A model generated the notes under the pieces. The model was given only the letters and a program-made list of their open reading frames with translations, made no database searches and was not told the DNA's origin. The position numbers and the translations under genes were made by a program. This document shows positions 10,996 to 25,900 of a stretch of 64,000 nucleotides of DNA, in pieces. The stretch lies in NCBI GenBank assembly GCA_008508345.1, contig QNGE01003058.1:23091-87090 (forward strand), given 5' to 3'. Positions within the stretch are counted from its first letter, which is position 1. Every line of letters starts with the position of its first letter. Source of the DNA: Paragonimus westermani (lineage: Eukaryota; Platyhelminthes; Trematoda; Plagiorchiida; Troglotrematidae).

Positions 10996-13900
10996 CTGTT
11001 CGACGAAAGTGACAAAACGTATGGGAGGAACCTTAGGATGGTACAGAGATATAGTCAAACAGTGAAAATTAGGGGAATAATTACGAAACTCATCTGTTTT
11101 TATCTCAATAGCTCCGAATGCAAAAAAGGACCACAGCGACAGATGGATGCCCACCTACTAAAGTAATGGAAGAGAGCTGGTTTAGTGTGAGTCAAACTAA
11201 CGTCTGGCTTTACATAAACATTTACAATACCCTTGTCGAAGTCCAGATAACCTAACTCGATCAAGCCCGCATGTGACCTAAGAAGGTCAAATACAGTCAA
11301 CAATACTAACGTGCGATAAAAAGTGATCGTAGAGAAAGAAGACAACGATGTTAAATTACAGCAGACTATCTAATACAACCAGGCAACCGCCATAAAACCA
11401 TGAACGAACAAAAGAGAAGTACGCACGCAGTCTAGTAACAAACAGGGAAAACTCTGACGACGTGTGCCGCTCCAAGCATAGCGATGATAGAGTGAGCTAA
11501 CCTTGACCATCATCAGCATCACTTTTGGCTTTAAGGCAACCCACTATCGCGCTTCTCACAAACTCAGCTTACTTGATGCTGGCTAACTGGCACGGAAGAA
11601 ACGGTAGTTGAAACCGACAGTCTCTATGCAGCTTCAACAGGAACAAGACTGTTATCCCAACCACACAGCAAAACAGAGCGTACGCATATATTGGAAGCCT
11701 TGGAGACACCGTAAGAGACGAAGACTGCTGAATGCACTGTGTGCTTTCACCAACCACGCGGGCACTCTCTCAACAAATATCACAGGATGATAAGATTACA
11801 CTACTGTGGTGAAAACTTACTCGTTTCACCACCTATCCAAACTCCGACACAACAGAAAACTTGAAAGAGAGCCAACCCAAATGTCGAGTTAGAGAAAAAA
11901 CATCAGGATTGGACGAACAGTCTCAATGTTACGCCTGCGTTTATTCGCTATTTTATTCGTTTTATACTGAGCCAATTAACATACAATTTGTGACTTTGTA
12001 TGTGCCAATATCATCAGCCAATGACAGACCGTGATTTCCTTAATACTGTTACACATCCATAAGTGCGGCTTCTCATGAATAGAAGCTGCTCACTACAACC
12101 AGCACGACGTCTTCTTATTACTTGCATGGGGGGTTACAAATCAAGTACGATTTCTAGGGCTATTCGAAGTCCCTAGGTCCGAGTATTACAACTGTCCACA
12201 TAGATGTAGCGACTGGCAGTCTCAAGTAATCTGTATGAAAGAAACACGGTTACTGCCAACCCAATCTTGTAGCAACACACTATACTTTGAAGGTGCGAAG
12301 TGCATATACCACAAAGACCAAAGTGCATACACCATATAAGTATTAAAGATACACGTTATCTACAGAAATGAGTAAAACAATGTCGTCCGCATTTCCAACA
12401 TCAGTCAGCTACCAAACCAAGGACCCACTCTGACACCCTCGGGGTGCTTCTTCCAGAAAATCGACCATCACAAAGTTGACAAAGAGAAGGATAGGACATT
12501 TCAGTCGAACGCCATTCGAATTGGAGAACGCCCGAGATAGCCACACAAAGTAGCATATTCTGCAATCAGATTGGGCGCGCAAAGGTTTCAATAAACTGGA
12601 ACTCCTCTGCGATGGAACTAATCCCAGACAGTATATCAAGTAACCAAGTGAAAGACAGACCTTAGACCCACGACCGCTGGTTGTGAAAAGGAGTGTCGAT
12701 GCCTCAGCGTCCATCGCAAACTGAGGCTGTGATCAATACCTCCGCAACTATGTCTTCCATATAGTTCCCTCTGGGTTTCCAAGTAGCCACACTTTCCGGT
12801 CTGTGAGCACATTGGATGCAAAAAACATACCCCCGTGGTTTTCATACCCTACCCCGATACCTTCTTTAAAAAAATGTAATGACTGTTGATAGGCAGTAAT
12901 CATGTGACACCTCCCAAATAAAGCGGGTGTGTGGTCAGTTCAAGGAACAATCTCTTACCACCATCTTTCAAGAGTGCTTGGAAAAGAACGTCCGGACCTG
13001 ATGCATCATTACACTTCAAAGGATGGAATTTAAGAACTGCTTCAGCTTTTGATGGAGAGTTGTTAGAAACGACATAACCGTCAGAGGTCTATCATTCGAA
13101 GTTGAATGAGCTGACTAAGGCCGGTTGAATTGTGTCTCGAACTGCTCGTTTCAGCTGTGAAGGCACCGCAACAAACACTACATTCATGTCTTCTTCATAT
13201 AGGTCTTCACTAACACCATGTTGACGACCAGTACAAACAAGGACTAAAGGAAACAGAACTTGGCTATTCTCCGATAAAAATGCCCTCTACAGCTTTTTGG
13301 CTCACTCAGTCAAGTGAGTTTCGTGATCATTTATCACCATTCGTAGGTTTGCATCTCCGTCCGGGACAACCCATGTTGGCGGATCGATATTTATTCACAT
13401 GCTTCGCTGAATCAGCTGAAATCCACTTCTGCCTTATCTACTGAAATTTCTGTCAATTGCTCGTTTGGACCACTCCACTGCTGTGATGCTGGCAGTTTAA
13501 CAGTGGTCAAAATTCGCTGGATAAGCATAGCTAATGAGCGATAACAGCCAAGAAAGCGGTCGTGTGCTTCTGGCGAATCTTCACCATTATATATACTACT
13601 AACGCTATCATAACTCATGAGGACTTTGTGTTATCAAGCAGATGCTCTCCGAGCGAATGACAAAATACGGCGAGTACGAACAACACGGTTTGTGACAAGC
13701 TGGTTACTCTAAAATGAACGACAGTCTAATGATTTGACGCTACCGGTAGCTGACGGCGACGTGATCAATTTGCCAGAAATAGTTACACACCGTATGCATA
13801 ACTGTCCCATTTGGCGCTCTCTCCCTTCAAATAATACTTAGTTAGGTTTGTGCAGTGTGGCTCAACTGGATCGCCGATCCTACTGATGGTAACAGAGTGG

Positions 13901-16900
13901 CACGTTTGCCAATATATGTGATCTTCCCATGTTAAACATACATTAGTGAAAAACTGACAGGTTCAGATCACGTACAGATGTGCTGTCGCTTTGTTCTGAA
14001 TCGTACAGGAAGATGGCCTCACGAAAAACAACGGCTAGATATCGGGAAAACAGCCACAGCTGCGACAAACAACAGATACAGAATACAATGAGCTCAACAT
14101 TTTAAAGTTTTCACACCCAAATGATGCCGGAAAGAAATCATAAAAGCGCCTTACGTAGCACGTATCGCAGCATACAGCACATTAGATCGTCAGAACAAAA
14201 AACGCTGACTATTTGAAAAGTTGTCAGACACCAAAATGAAAGATCCTCATTGAAGTGCACGCGAGGGATATTCCGATGAAGCGTAAGCGCAGCTTGAATT
14301 TTAAATCAGAAATGGAAGCAGTCACTTCGCCGAAGAACGGCAGCACACTAATCAACCTAACGCGCACCTTTGAATCAAGACATCTACCCACCAGTAAAAC
14401 TATCAGTGAGGCAGATAGGACAACCATCAACAACCGGTCCAGAAGATGAGGTAACTGAATAGATCGCTCTGAGGACGGCTCAACTTCTCTCTAGTACCTA
14501 GTTTACTACTGTCATTCGTCCACATTGTCACAGTATGTTTTGTAGAGGTAGAACCATTTGTGCGAAGTGAGACATAAAATTGTACATTGACTATGAGAAG
14601 ATGGGGTTTCACAGTATTTCTTACCCTGCAAAGAGGGTGTAGATGGGATCTGTAACTACAAAATATAAAGTGCATAAACAAAACCGCAGTGGACTAAGTA
14701 GATCTAAACTTAGATAATGAAAATATGGAAGCGGGTCTTTTGTACCTGCAAAGCTGCAGCAACAGCGGAAATCACGGAAGGCATTATTAACCTAGGCCTT
14801 CGCAGGCGACCGGTAAACATTACTTCGTAGTCCAAACGCCACTTATATAAGACGATGGTGAGACCGAGGATGTACCATGCAGCTGCGAGTCAGAATGGAC
14901 GACGTGAACTGTCTTGTGTTATGACATCGATTTCTACACTCAACCGAACACACTGAATAAAAAAGACGGACTAGCAACGACGTGGATAAGAAGCCGAAAT
15001 TTAGTGGAAAGAATCAAACGAGTTCGCCTTTTCAGTCCTCAACGAAGTGTGATCAGTATTCTTCAGCCACGTATCAAGAATGCCAACTAACTGTCCCCAA
15101 CATCGAACACCTGTTAGCGATACAGTGGCCGGCGGCGTGAGGTACGCGATGGACAAGTTATGGCTGACATAGCAAACTAAAAAGGATCACCGGCTAGCTG
15201 GCTGCCGAAGGTCGGGTTTACCATACGATCCGGATTTTCGTGTCTCATAGAAACAAGAGAAATAGTGGTCGATCAAGTTCCCTGACGTAGACATTGTCGT
15301 AGTTTGGCAGGGTTGTCCATGAAGTGGAGCAGTGACAGCTGTAAATAAGTTGTTTTGCACTGACGTAGCCGTTCACAAGGCGCAGCACACCTTGACATCG
15401 GAACTGCTAGTTTAGACACAATTGTCTACTGCATAAGGTCACAATCCTTCGTGATCTTTCAACGTGAACTCAGCAGTTGATTCTGCTTTCTACTGTTGTT
15501 CGGCATTCGTGTGAACCACTCGTGCTGCGGTTGACAAATATGTATGATTAGGCACACAGATGAGTATGAGAAAATGAGAGAAAACTGACTGACAGTAACC
15601 GTGTGTGTGAAACGACTTCGTGAGAAGGGCGCACGTTATCCAACAATGTTTTCTGGGCATACTTCAATTGTGGACTAGTCCAATTCCGTTATAAAAACCG
15701 CGTCATCGGATTACGGGTAGGCAACATTGACCAGAGGCTGGCTAGATGGTTTGGTTGAACGTGAAAATTGCGTAAAAACGTGAAGGATGCCTAACTTGAA
15801 ACTACCCAAATCTTTGACTACTCATCAGTGATGACTATCGTTTCGGTTTCGATCGAGATCGCCTGTTAATCAGACAGGTACGAAAGCAGGGTTTGAATGA
15901 ATGGCAGAAAGTGTGAGATACAGTTATTGCATCTAACTGGTAGTCGGAACAGAGAGAAGGGGTGGAAACACTAGGGCTGATTTTGAGAAGGCGAACCAAT
16001 CGGCTTATCGTCCTTGAAACAGTAGCGAATGATGATGTAACCCACACGCCGAAATCATATGAAGGATAACTGAAGTACGGTCGGTTGACAAGGGTTGGAG
16101 TAGCAAAGTGCGTGGTTAAATCCGGCCCGAAAGCTCACTTATATAATTGAGAAGTAACAATCAATTTAGTTTGGTAGTGAATGCTCCGGAAATCTCCCAG
16201 GACACCATGCATTTCGGCGAGAAAGGTTTCCTCAAACTGACATTCCCAGGATTAGGGAACGGATACAAGCGGAAGCTCTCGCTAGAATACCACCAACGCT
16301 TCCACAACAGAAAACTTTTGGCGAGAGTCAACCCCTGGTTAGGCTGATGTCGGACGTAAAACAATTTCTCGTAGGTAAGCCTAGAACAGAATAACACGAA
16401 CTTTGTCGATTGTCGTGACTCAATCACACATCACAGAAGTCAAACGTGGACTGACGTATTTGAACTCAGGGGCTGTTGAAATAAGCTACGTAACAAAATA
16501 AGTCAGGGTGGTAGTGTAAAAAAGACTTGAACTTGGTTCGAGAAGTACTAGATGAGACCACCTAAAAATGTACAGTCAACCACATTGCTGGTTCGCCATG
16601 TTAGCTGAAAGGATTGAGTGGTGCGTTTGAGTAGCACAAGCACCGAGAATAACGTGATTCGAACACCAGACTCGATCGGTGGATTTTGCTTTGGATTGTT
16701 CTCTCAGTACCGCGCTTAAACAAAGAGATATCTTTGTCTCCGGTACAATAATCGCCAGTTTTCTACACGGTTCGACGACGGCAAGTAGCATGCCTCCAGA
16801 GACGGTGTCACGTTGTAAGCTAACGAGCGGTCTTGACGCACATATCAGCTAAGAATGCAAAAGCAGCTGCAAGCCATAACAGTTACCAGTGTTATTAGAC

Positions 16901-19900
16901 GATGATCGATTTACGACCAGCTGACTGGGTCTTTATGGAGATCCGTACGAGTTCACATTACCTTGCACCAACAACGGGATCTATACAACCGATCGCCTCC
17001 CATTCACCAATGAACATGGATAAGTTCACAGAACTGTGAAGCAAACTTTTCTTCAGAAGAATGAGTTATACTCCGAAATTCTTCTCATCCAATGGATATT
17101 CAGCGTGGTGCAAAACGTTACCAGTAATGTGGGGACCACTTGTGTGCTTGAATTTGGCAAGAACCAGGTGATACTTAACGAATGCAGAGTAGTGAGCATC
17201 CGGGAAACAGTCTGTAGCTGATAAGTACCGACCGAATGTGGTTCATGTAAATGGCGTCTGTGGATGTGTTTAATTTAGAGAGTTAAGTATTCAGTCGAAC
17301 TCGATCAGCATCTTTGAGCATAGTGTCCCTCAGTCGGTCGAAAGATCCTAATGATCCAATCCGGTAGAAACCTGTTTAATTTACGTGGCCAGCTGATAAC
17401 AATCAGCTTGAAGTCACAAAACATCAAAGATCAACATACATCAACTTGCTCTTTAAACACGATAGTGCGTTATCTGCAATACAAGGGTTGTATACTGTAA
17501 GACGTCCAAAATATGAGCTGCAAGGACGTGTTCGAATGCCAAACATTATCTGTGCCATACGGCAGAAGTAACATCGAGCCCACAGAATGCACAGAAGTCA
17601 ACCAAAAGAAGTCAATAGCGGAAACCGCATTTTGGACGAGAATACAAAGTACTGACAAACACGGACAAACTCACCGTGCAAGTAGAAACAGCCCCAGGAG
17701 ATGTGCGCGCAACAGTAGGCGACCGATAAGGCAGTGGAACCGGCTGACACACTCGGGAAGAGTCATCTTTGGTTGACGAGCTGATAGAGGCCGGAGAGTC
17801 CACGTTGCTGCCAGTAGACAGAGGTCGACTGAACGGTGGTGACACTGTTGCGAGGCGGACAGCAGGGGGCATAGTTTTATCGGACCGCACAGTAGCTTCC
17901 TCGCCAAATTTACCTAATTAGAAAGATAGTACAATGGTAGATGTAACGAACATCGCACTCACAAAAATGTGGCTGACTTAACTGAGATCAGAGGTCATTC
18001 AGACATGGGGGACGTATGCAAACTCGTGTGGTGGTCTAGAAACCGTCATGCTGAGAAGTTGCTGTACAGCTTTATGTTCCCCAGATATCACAATCAAAGT
18101 GGTCTTCCCCGTGAATACAAAAAAGTGTCCGGCTGAAGTCGCCGTTATGAAACATACACTCCGGGAAAATACCGCCACCTTACAACTTACCGACCCCTTC
18201 AGATGCACATAGGAACGACTGTTTTAAGCTATATCGGCCTGAGTGGTTGCTGCGAATTGATGACTAAAAAAGGGAATTTGTTGTTCGAGGTGGTTCACCC
18301 AGAATGAACTTACAGTCTCTTCAGCTGGGTGATTCGACGTCATCTTGGGCCAAATATGCAGCCTGACCGTACCTATCACGTGAAGCATATCGCTCTTACT
18401 GAGACGGTATCACGAGACGAGTGACAACACGTTGTCTTGTGTCCAAATGGGCTATTAAAAAAACCTGGAACATTTCTCAACGCACTATCGAGATGTCCGG
18501 GGAGACATAATCCCGACCTAAAGAGCCTCTTCAACAACTTGACCGGGTACATTAAGTTTCCCTTTCACCCAGGTTTCTTTAGCATTTCACCGCTCTTAAG
18601 CATATTGTTAAACTTCTAAAAATGAAAATATATGGTAATTTCTCTTACCGGTTCACACTGTTCAAAGCAAACTCCGATATACGCTACTGTTCTCAGGTTC
18701 CCCTATCTGTAAAATTCTCATGAATCATACGTCGATACTCGAACGAGCTGTACAGATAGATAAAATCCCTAAACAATGAAACACAGCCCGCAGTATTTCA
18801 AAGAAATTGACAGCAAGTTTAATGAGATCAGTGCTCTGCCTGTCCCGGACGTCCTAATCGCGGAGTTATCGATTGGAGTTAACAGGACAGTTACTGTCTC
18901 CTCTCGAGACGATTGGGCAACCTGATTATTACTAACAGGTAGAGCGCTTGCCGCGTTGAGGCATGCTGTGTCTGTCGCTGGTTCGAATCCAGCCGAAGCC
19001 GTGACTTTTCACAGTTGTGTCTCATCTAAACCTGATTATTGTTCAAAAGCCAGGGTGGTTAAGCGTTCCGATTCGATAATCCGGTCGTACCTAATGTGAG
19101 GTCAATGGTGCGGTGGTCAACACGGTTACCTCATGATTGAATGGCCGGAGTTCAAATCTCGGCCGTGACAAAGATAGGCACTAGTGACGAGCTCTAAGGA
19201 GAGCGAAATTCGAGTCTAGTGCTTTGTTTCGAAAGAGGCTGGCTGGAAAGTCTATCTGAATGCGAAGGCTGCGATCAAATGTGAGTGATGTTCAACTTTA
19301 AAATTGACAGCAAACGAAACGATAGTTGGCAGAAATAAAAAAAAGCATATGAATTAGTAACTGAATCCAAGTGTGAAATTTCCGGGAATCTGGCGTGGCT
19401 TCATAGTTAAGCTAGTAGAATGTTCGAGCATATCTGTCGTTAGATCGAGTCAGGATGAAGTCCAGATTTTTCGCTAAGCTGTTTATTGGTAATCAGTGAA
19501 ACAAGTGAAGTTCTTAACTAATAGCAGCACAAGTTCAGGAAGAACGTTTTCGAAATTCTCGGTGGGCATACACGGATTTGAACTTTCGAAACGATTTAGA
19601 AAACGGGAGCTAGATGGCAGTTAGCTGATATACTGGATTAACACGACTATCGGTCAATCAGCGTCCAAATGACGAGGTTGGTGATCTGTAAACACGTAGG
19701 ACAGTAGATACGCTTTTATCACTGAAAGAATTATTGCTCTCAAACATGAATGGAATCGGGTCTTCCATGGTACACGTTGTGCATCTGGCAGGTAATTAGC
19801 GCCACAGAAAAAATCTCATATGAAAACGGTACCTAAGGCCAATACACTCACCAGATTTTACATCGTGCATGTTCAGGATGGAATTGTTTTTTTTTCAAAC

Positions 19901-22900
19901 ATAAACTACGGTTGTCGTGATCCACATAAATTCAGAAAGCATACAGAAAGGATAGTGCAAGAAGGAAAAACAAAACACTTCGTAAAAAGGTGAGCCCTAT
20001 GATTTCATAACCACGTGGTAAACGACGAGGCTGAGGATATGAATATTTAACTGCGAATAACAAATCTTTGACGGTACTTTAATGCATTAGGAATGCGGAC
20101 CTTCGATAGTTCTGTGTACAGCCGATTGTTCAATTAGGAACGAAATTTTATTGAGCAGCTGAAGTAGGGTCACCAAAACGTCCTAATTCATGATTCAATC
20201 CAGGCGGTGGAACTTACAATCGAGTTAAGCAACCGTCATCTAGTTCCTCATACTTCAAATGAAATGCATTCCTCAGTATCTCTGAGAGCAGCAAACTAGT
20301 GATTGATATTTAGCAGCTATACCACCACAAAAAAAACTTTAGTTTAGACATAGCAGTGGAAGGATTGAGTGGCATGATAAAAATTTGGGCATGTAAACAT
20401 AAACATTCCGCATCAACGTGCCTACACCTTACAAAACAACCGATTTGATAATGAGATTAAGGCAGCATCTACGGGAGAGTTAGTGTCACTTCGAATTGCA
20501 GTATCCCGTCCCATTAAATGTATCAGCTTCACGGACAACTTATTTAAACAGTGGAAAAATTCAGGCGGTCGTCTTTCCGAGTATTCGACCACACAGGCTG
20601 CGAGTAACACAAGGAAGACGAACAAAACACACATTGACTAATCTCCTGCCCAGGTTAGTCCAGAGGGGCATCAGCAAAGGGTGATTGGTGTGAGTGGCGA
20701 TAAGCTGACATCTTGATTGCATTGCTCAGCCATCAAAGCCGACGTACTATTCACTACTGAACATATACTCATCCCTACCAAATATTTTCGCTTATCAACC
20801 TCATCGTAACTTACCAATTAGTGCCACTCCACGTGCGCAGTTGAATGCGAACATCGACGATCGGATAGTTGAATAGAATGCGCATGTTCCATTTTGAAAG
20901 GCCACAATTCGCAAGTGTAGGGCAACACCTCCCTCACTGTCGCTCATATACGCAACCCTTAGGCTTCAAAGCAATGCTCTATTGTGCCCAGCGGCCACCT
21001 GGGTTAACGGATATACGTTTCATTTGCTACCCCCATGTTGGTGATGTAGCCGTAAGGAAGCTGTATCGCTGATGACGCCTTACTCTCACTTGCAGCTCGG
21101 TTGTGTTGTTTGCAAGGTGTAGGCACCTTGATGCTGAACGTTTGAATAGGGACGTAGTCATTTTCAGTAGTTAGGTCCCTTCCCGTCCCCTTCTTTTTCG
21201 TTCTCTCTTTCTATATAGGGTTTGCTGTTTCTTCATGGTTGTGTGGCAGTTAAGCATTAGTGTGAACCACTGATGTATTGCTGTCTATGATGATGATGAT
21301 GATGTGATGTAGCATCATAAATTCACAAACTGAGTAACAATCTCCACAGTGTCACTACGTGACACCATATCTACGCCAACACAGTGGTCTTGCTAAACTA
21401 AACGCCGCGTTGAACAACGATAGAGCATAACTGATACCGCGCCTTCCCCGTGTAATCTGATGCACCCGGTAGGGAATAAAAAACATCCTGGCTATCCCAT
21501 CAAAACATTATCGTTAGTAACTTCGTGATTTCCTTTTATGAGTGAATAAGAATTTGATAAGTCGACAATTGCTCCGAAGTTGTCCCATACACAAATGCAG
21601 TGGAACGAGGTCAGCTCAGATTGATGATGAGGTCATGGAAATGTTCCTACTGCTACGATCAATGAAAAAGCTTGGGCAACACATTCTAAAAATGATGCGA
21701 TGCCCCTTCAATATTTTGATTTGAGTAAACCAACAACAGTCAACGGCAACTGTGGCAAACTTCCATCCTTGAAATGCAGCCTTGTGGACACATTTGTATC
21801 AGCATGCCAAGAACAACAACTTAATGGTATCGGAACGATCTTTTCAATACCGAATGCTCGATCACCGATTCCTAAATAAGACACCGAGGAGAATAGCCGA
21901 AAGTGAGTTCGATATATTGCTTAAATTTATCAGAAAAAAGCATTGTAGTTACATATTACAGGTGATATTGAACAGAAATGAGAGGCGCATGAATAATTAA
22001 GAGATGTGCACAGTAAGTGAATTAGTTAACCAGTATACAACCATTTACTCGAAACTGGTGTTCTGTTAGGATCTGCCCATTCTAACACTATGACGATGTA
22101 GTTAAATAATACCTTGAATATGCGACGAGTTTCTAAGGAAGTTAGTCAAAAAGATGTACTGACAGGATCCGATCAAGCTGCTAGCTATCTCTTTTACCCA
22201 ATCCGATCTCACGCGATTGTAGTTATGTGTGGTCACGTCAAACTAACTACCTGCTCCTCAAACTACAGGTGAAGACAACAAAAGTAGTTCACGGAATTGC
22301 TAACTGGTCAATGTGGAACGTTTTCAGTGCACTGGGAAAGTAGTTAGCACAACTTTGCGAAATATAGGGCATTTTAAAAATCACTGTGGTCAAACGGTAG
22401 GAGTAAAGACTACGTATCGTTTGACGCGTATGACTAGCAAATAGCCCTCTAAAGTTGTAATCACACATGCACTTCGTGATAAGTATTAGTTATCTAAACA
22501 GTTAAAAAATCCATCAGGATTAATCAAGTGTAAAAGCAATACTGTCCTGTTTGGAAAACAAATATGCCAATCTCCGGTGTAAGCAAGAGTGACTACCGTT
22601 TTTATACAAACGCCTTCAAAATCACATTAGAGGTATTTCGTAGCATCGTTTGATTGTTACCCCGGGGACAGCCTGATCAATGGTGCGTTTAGTGTACAAC
22701 TACTGAATAATTCTGTACACAGATTCAGGACCCAGCGGATTATTGGGCTGACCATAGGGGCGAAAGCCTGCACGAGACGTAGAGCTGTTAATTCGCGTTT
22801 ACCCGCCGTGAATGTGCGCATACAACGGATAATGATCCCGATTGCACAAATTTCAATTCTGTCACGATATTTGCGGGGTAATTAGCAACGGTAGCTGAAC

Positions 22901-25900
22901 ACTGATACCTTGTTTTTACACGCTGTACCCTCAGATTCATACAGTCACTCACAATTTGCTTGCCTTGGCAATGCAAATTTTCATCAGTTGGGAGCAATAT
23001 CGCTGGGGTTGGGGTTGAAAAATGTGCCAAAGAAGTTCAACCAACTGCAAACGCAAGTCCAGCTTTAAAATTTGTACAACCAACCATAGAAAGTGCGCCC
23101 CACGTCGTCCGAAGGTGCAGGCTGATTTTGCGAAAGGCTGTTCGATATCTCACATCAGTTTCCAACCCCTCCATAAATCAGCAGTGTTGCCTAACGCCAG
23201 AACATAATAAGGCGATAAAATAATCAAAGAGGATATGGTATATTGCTTTTCTCGAACATGGCAGGGGTTTCCGCATGATCATTAAGTATCATGTCTCCAT
23301 GTATGGAAATAGATAAACCTGCCTGCAGCTGAACGTTAATTTCAAGCGCAGCACACGCTAGATAACAAAATTTTGACAGAATGACATTTCAAAGATGGTC
23401 TAAGCCGTGCTGTTGCACGGATACATCTGAGACTGAAAACCAACAAACGAAACCATGTGGGACACATATCACAGATGAGGTGCTCTCCGAAACTACAGAA
23501 AAGCGCTATTTCTCTGAGACCCATTCTATCCATGGACAACTCGGCGTATCACAAACAGATCAGACGACTCGTCAGTAGTCCCGACCCAACTGCTTAATAC
23601 TTTGGATCTCGGTGTGTGAAAGGTTTATTTGCATTGATAAAAAAAACTGGGGAATATATTTGCGAGTTGTTTGTGATGCCCTTTCGTTATTCACGAGACT
23701 AATGATTTTTTTAAACACTTTCGATTCTCGTCAGAATATATGACAATGCAATTTGGAAAATTACTTTGAGAATATTGAGAATATTTGGTTTCATATTGAT
23801 GGTGTTGGTTGTACAGCTGATGGTGTGGCAATAAGTAATCAGTGCGACCTGATCTTAAATGACATCTTCCAAAGAATGGTCGGAGGACAAATTCCGAATT
23901 CGGTTGGTTGTTGCAAATTCTAGAAACAATGTCGACGATAATAACAGGTTTCATTGGTTGGGTTCAGTCTGGTTAGCTTCACAAAGTTGTGAACTCTTCC
24001 AAATCAAATATGATAGTTTCTTGCGAATAGGAAGTTGAACATAACCCAGAGTTTTGATATTTTGAGCATTCGACGTCAACATGGAATAGTGTAACGCGTT
24101 GTATATCAAAAGCCAACATCGAGTGGCCAATACCTCAAAGTTCCTTAGTTTGCTCCGATGGCATACAAACGTGAGTTAATCCAAACCCTGTTTCTCAGGG
24201 TCGACAAATATATGATGATGACAATAACAACAGAGGGGAGGAATGTCTGAAGAACGCTTCACTGATCAATGGTTGTCCAGAAAAGTTTACGGAGACTTGT
24301 TGTAAGCGACAGCTCACAAAAATTTCAACTGTTACTACACTTTTAAAAAGCAAATTAGGTTTAATTTGACTTTCAAAAAAGTTGCGATCGGCCTTATAAC
24401 TGTCGAGTTGTTCCCTATTCGCGATATCCTTTTTCATGTTTCAAGTCAGGATCAATTTACCAGTTCACTTGCAACTGTGGTGACAGGTAAGGATAAGACG
24501 TAGTAAAATAGAGAAGGGATAGCGGGTGCGATGACTTGGCAAACAGTAGCAACTCAGTGGTTAAGCAGAGACTCAGAGTCCTCCATTGCTAAACATGTCA
24601 TTCAGTTGACCAATTAACATTGTTTACATTGTGCTGTAGTGCAATCGAAACCCACAGCTGTTGATCAAACAGTATCCATCATTTCTTTGTGCGTTTTTAC
24701 GTATGTGTATGATACCATACAATACCATGAATAGCAAACCTGATTCTAACAACAAACCATAATTCAGTCTTCCGCCAATGACCTCACATTAGGCAGGGTC
24801 GGGATATCACATACAAACACTCAGCCACACTCGCTTGTGAGCAGTACTCAGATTTTCAGATCGTACCCATGAGAAGCAGTATCTGTCCTGCTAATTCCAA
24901 CAGAATATCCCATGAGTAAGACTTCTCCTCAAATTGAAATGACAAGAATTACTCAGACTGTTGTGCGACATTTTGATTGATGATAAATGGTGAGATATTC
25001 TGGCTCACAAACTGAACACCATCCATGCTTGACCGCAGCTTCCGCAGTCCCATCGATATTTTGGCAAAATGCTTTCAGAACGTAGCGCCGTAAGCCAGCT
25101 CTGTTCTCTTGAGGTCAACAGCAGTGTTTAACACGACTGCCTCATGAGGACGTAGGCCGAGTTCTAGTTCCGGTCGTGGTAGGCACACGCACCACAAACG
25201 CGTTCTAACAAGAGCGAAACTAGGGTTGTTTCTTTTCGAAAGCAGCTAGGTGAAAGATTCAAGGAAATACAAAGGCTGTGACAAGCTGCGACTAATTCGG
25301 GTTACTTGTCAAAGAAAATTCCCTACTATTAATAGATAAACAAAGGAACATTCTGTTATTCAGTCAGACGTCGTAAAAAACAGAAAAACAAATGAGGACT
25401 CAGCGAGTATTCCACAACATCAAGAAGAGGGACCGTGTAATTAGTTGTTCGTACTACACCACGCCAGTATGCAGTCCAAGCCACGTAAAAGTCTGGCCAA
25501 CTTACGAGACAAACTAGCTACGTTAACTAAAATCTTGACCACTTAAGAGCAACCAGTTCTTGGTCTAGCAACATTGTTGCTTTGCGATTTCAATGACAGA
25601 ACTACATACCGTGGGGTCATCCACTGGGTTAAACTAAGCTACTGTGCCACATTTTGAGGTCATCGGGCAGAGTGAGCGTTTAAGTATGATAATTTGAACG
25701 CACCCAATATCAACTCAACGACGTTATGGAAAACAAGATGTCATAATGAGAGCGTGAACCAAGGTTCGAATCCTTCAGTTTTGTGTTCTGGTTCACTTTC
25801 TCCTAAGAAACGTCGTAGTACAATGTTCTTAATCTGTTTTAGGCTAATGATAAACAGCAGGAACGTAAGTGAAACGTATAAGCTAAAGGATGCAAGTCAG

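Noticed and set aside
16161..16427. Minus-strand frame with FCSRLTYEK considered as the PHC FCS finger
   Set aside because: It lacks the Cys of FCSxxC and the preceding CxxC, and exons 10 and 11 already supply a spacing-conserved finger.
18930..19172. tRNA genes
   Set aside because: A and B boxes are present but acceptor and anticodon stems do not pair, and related copies elsewhere show it is a SINE-like repeat.
25755..25785. Isolated B box ggttcgaatcc
   Set aside because: No A box at the right distance and no matching repeat arms.
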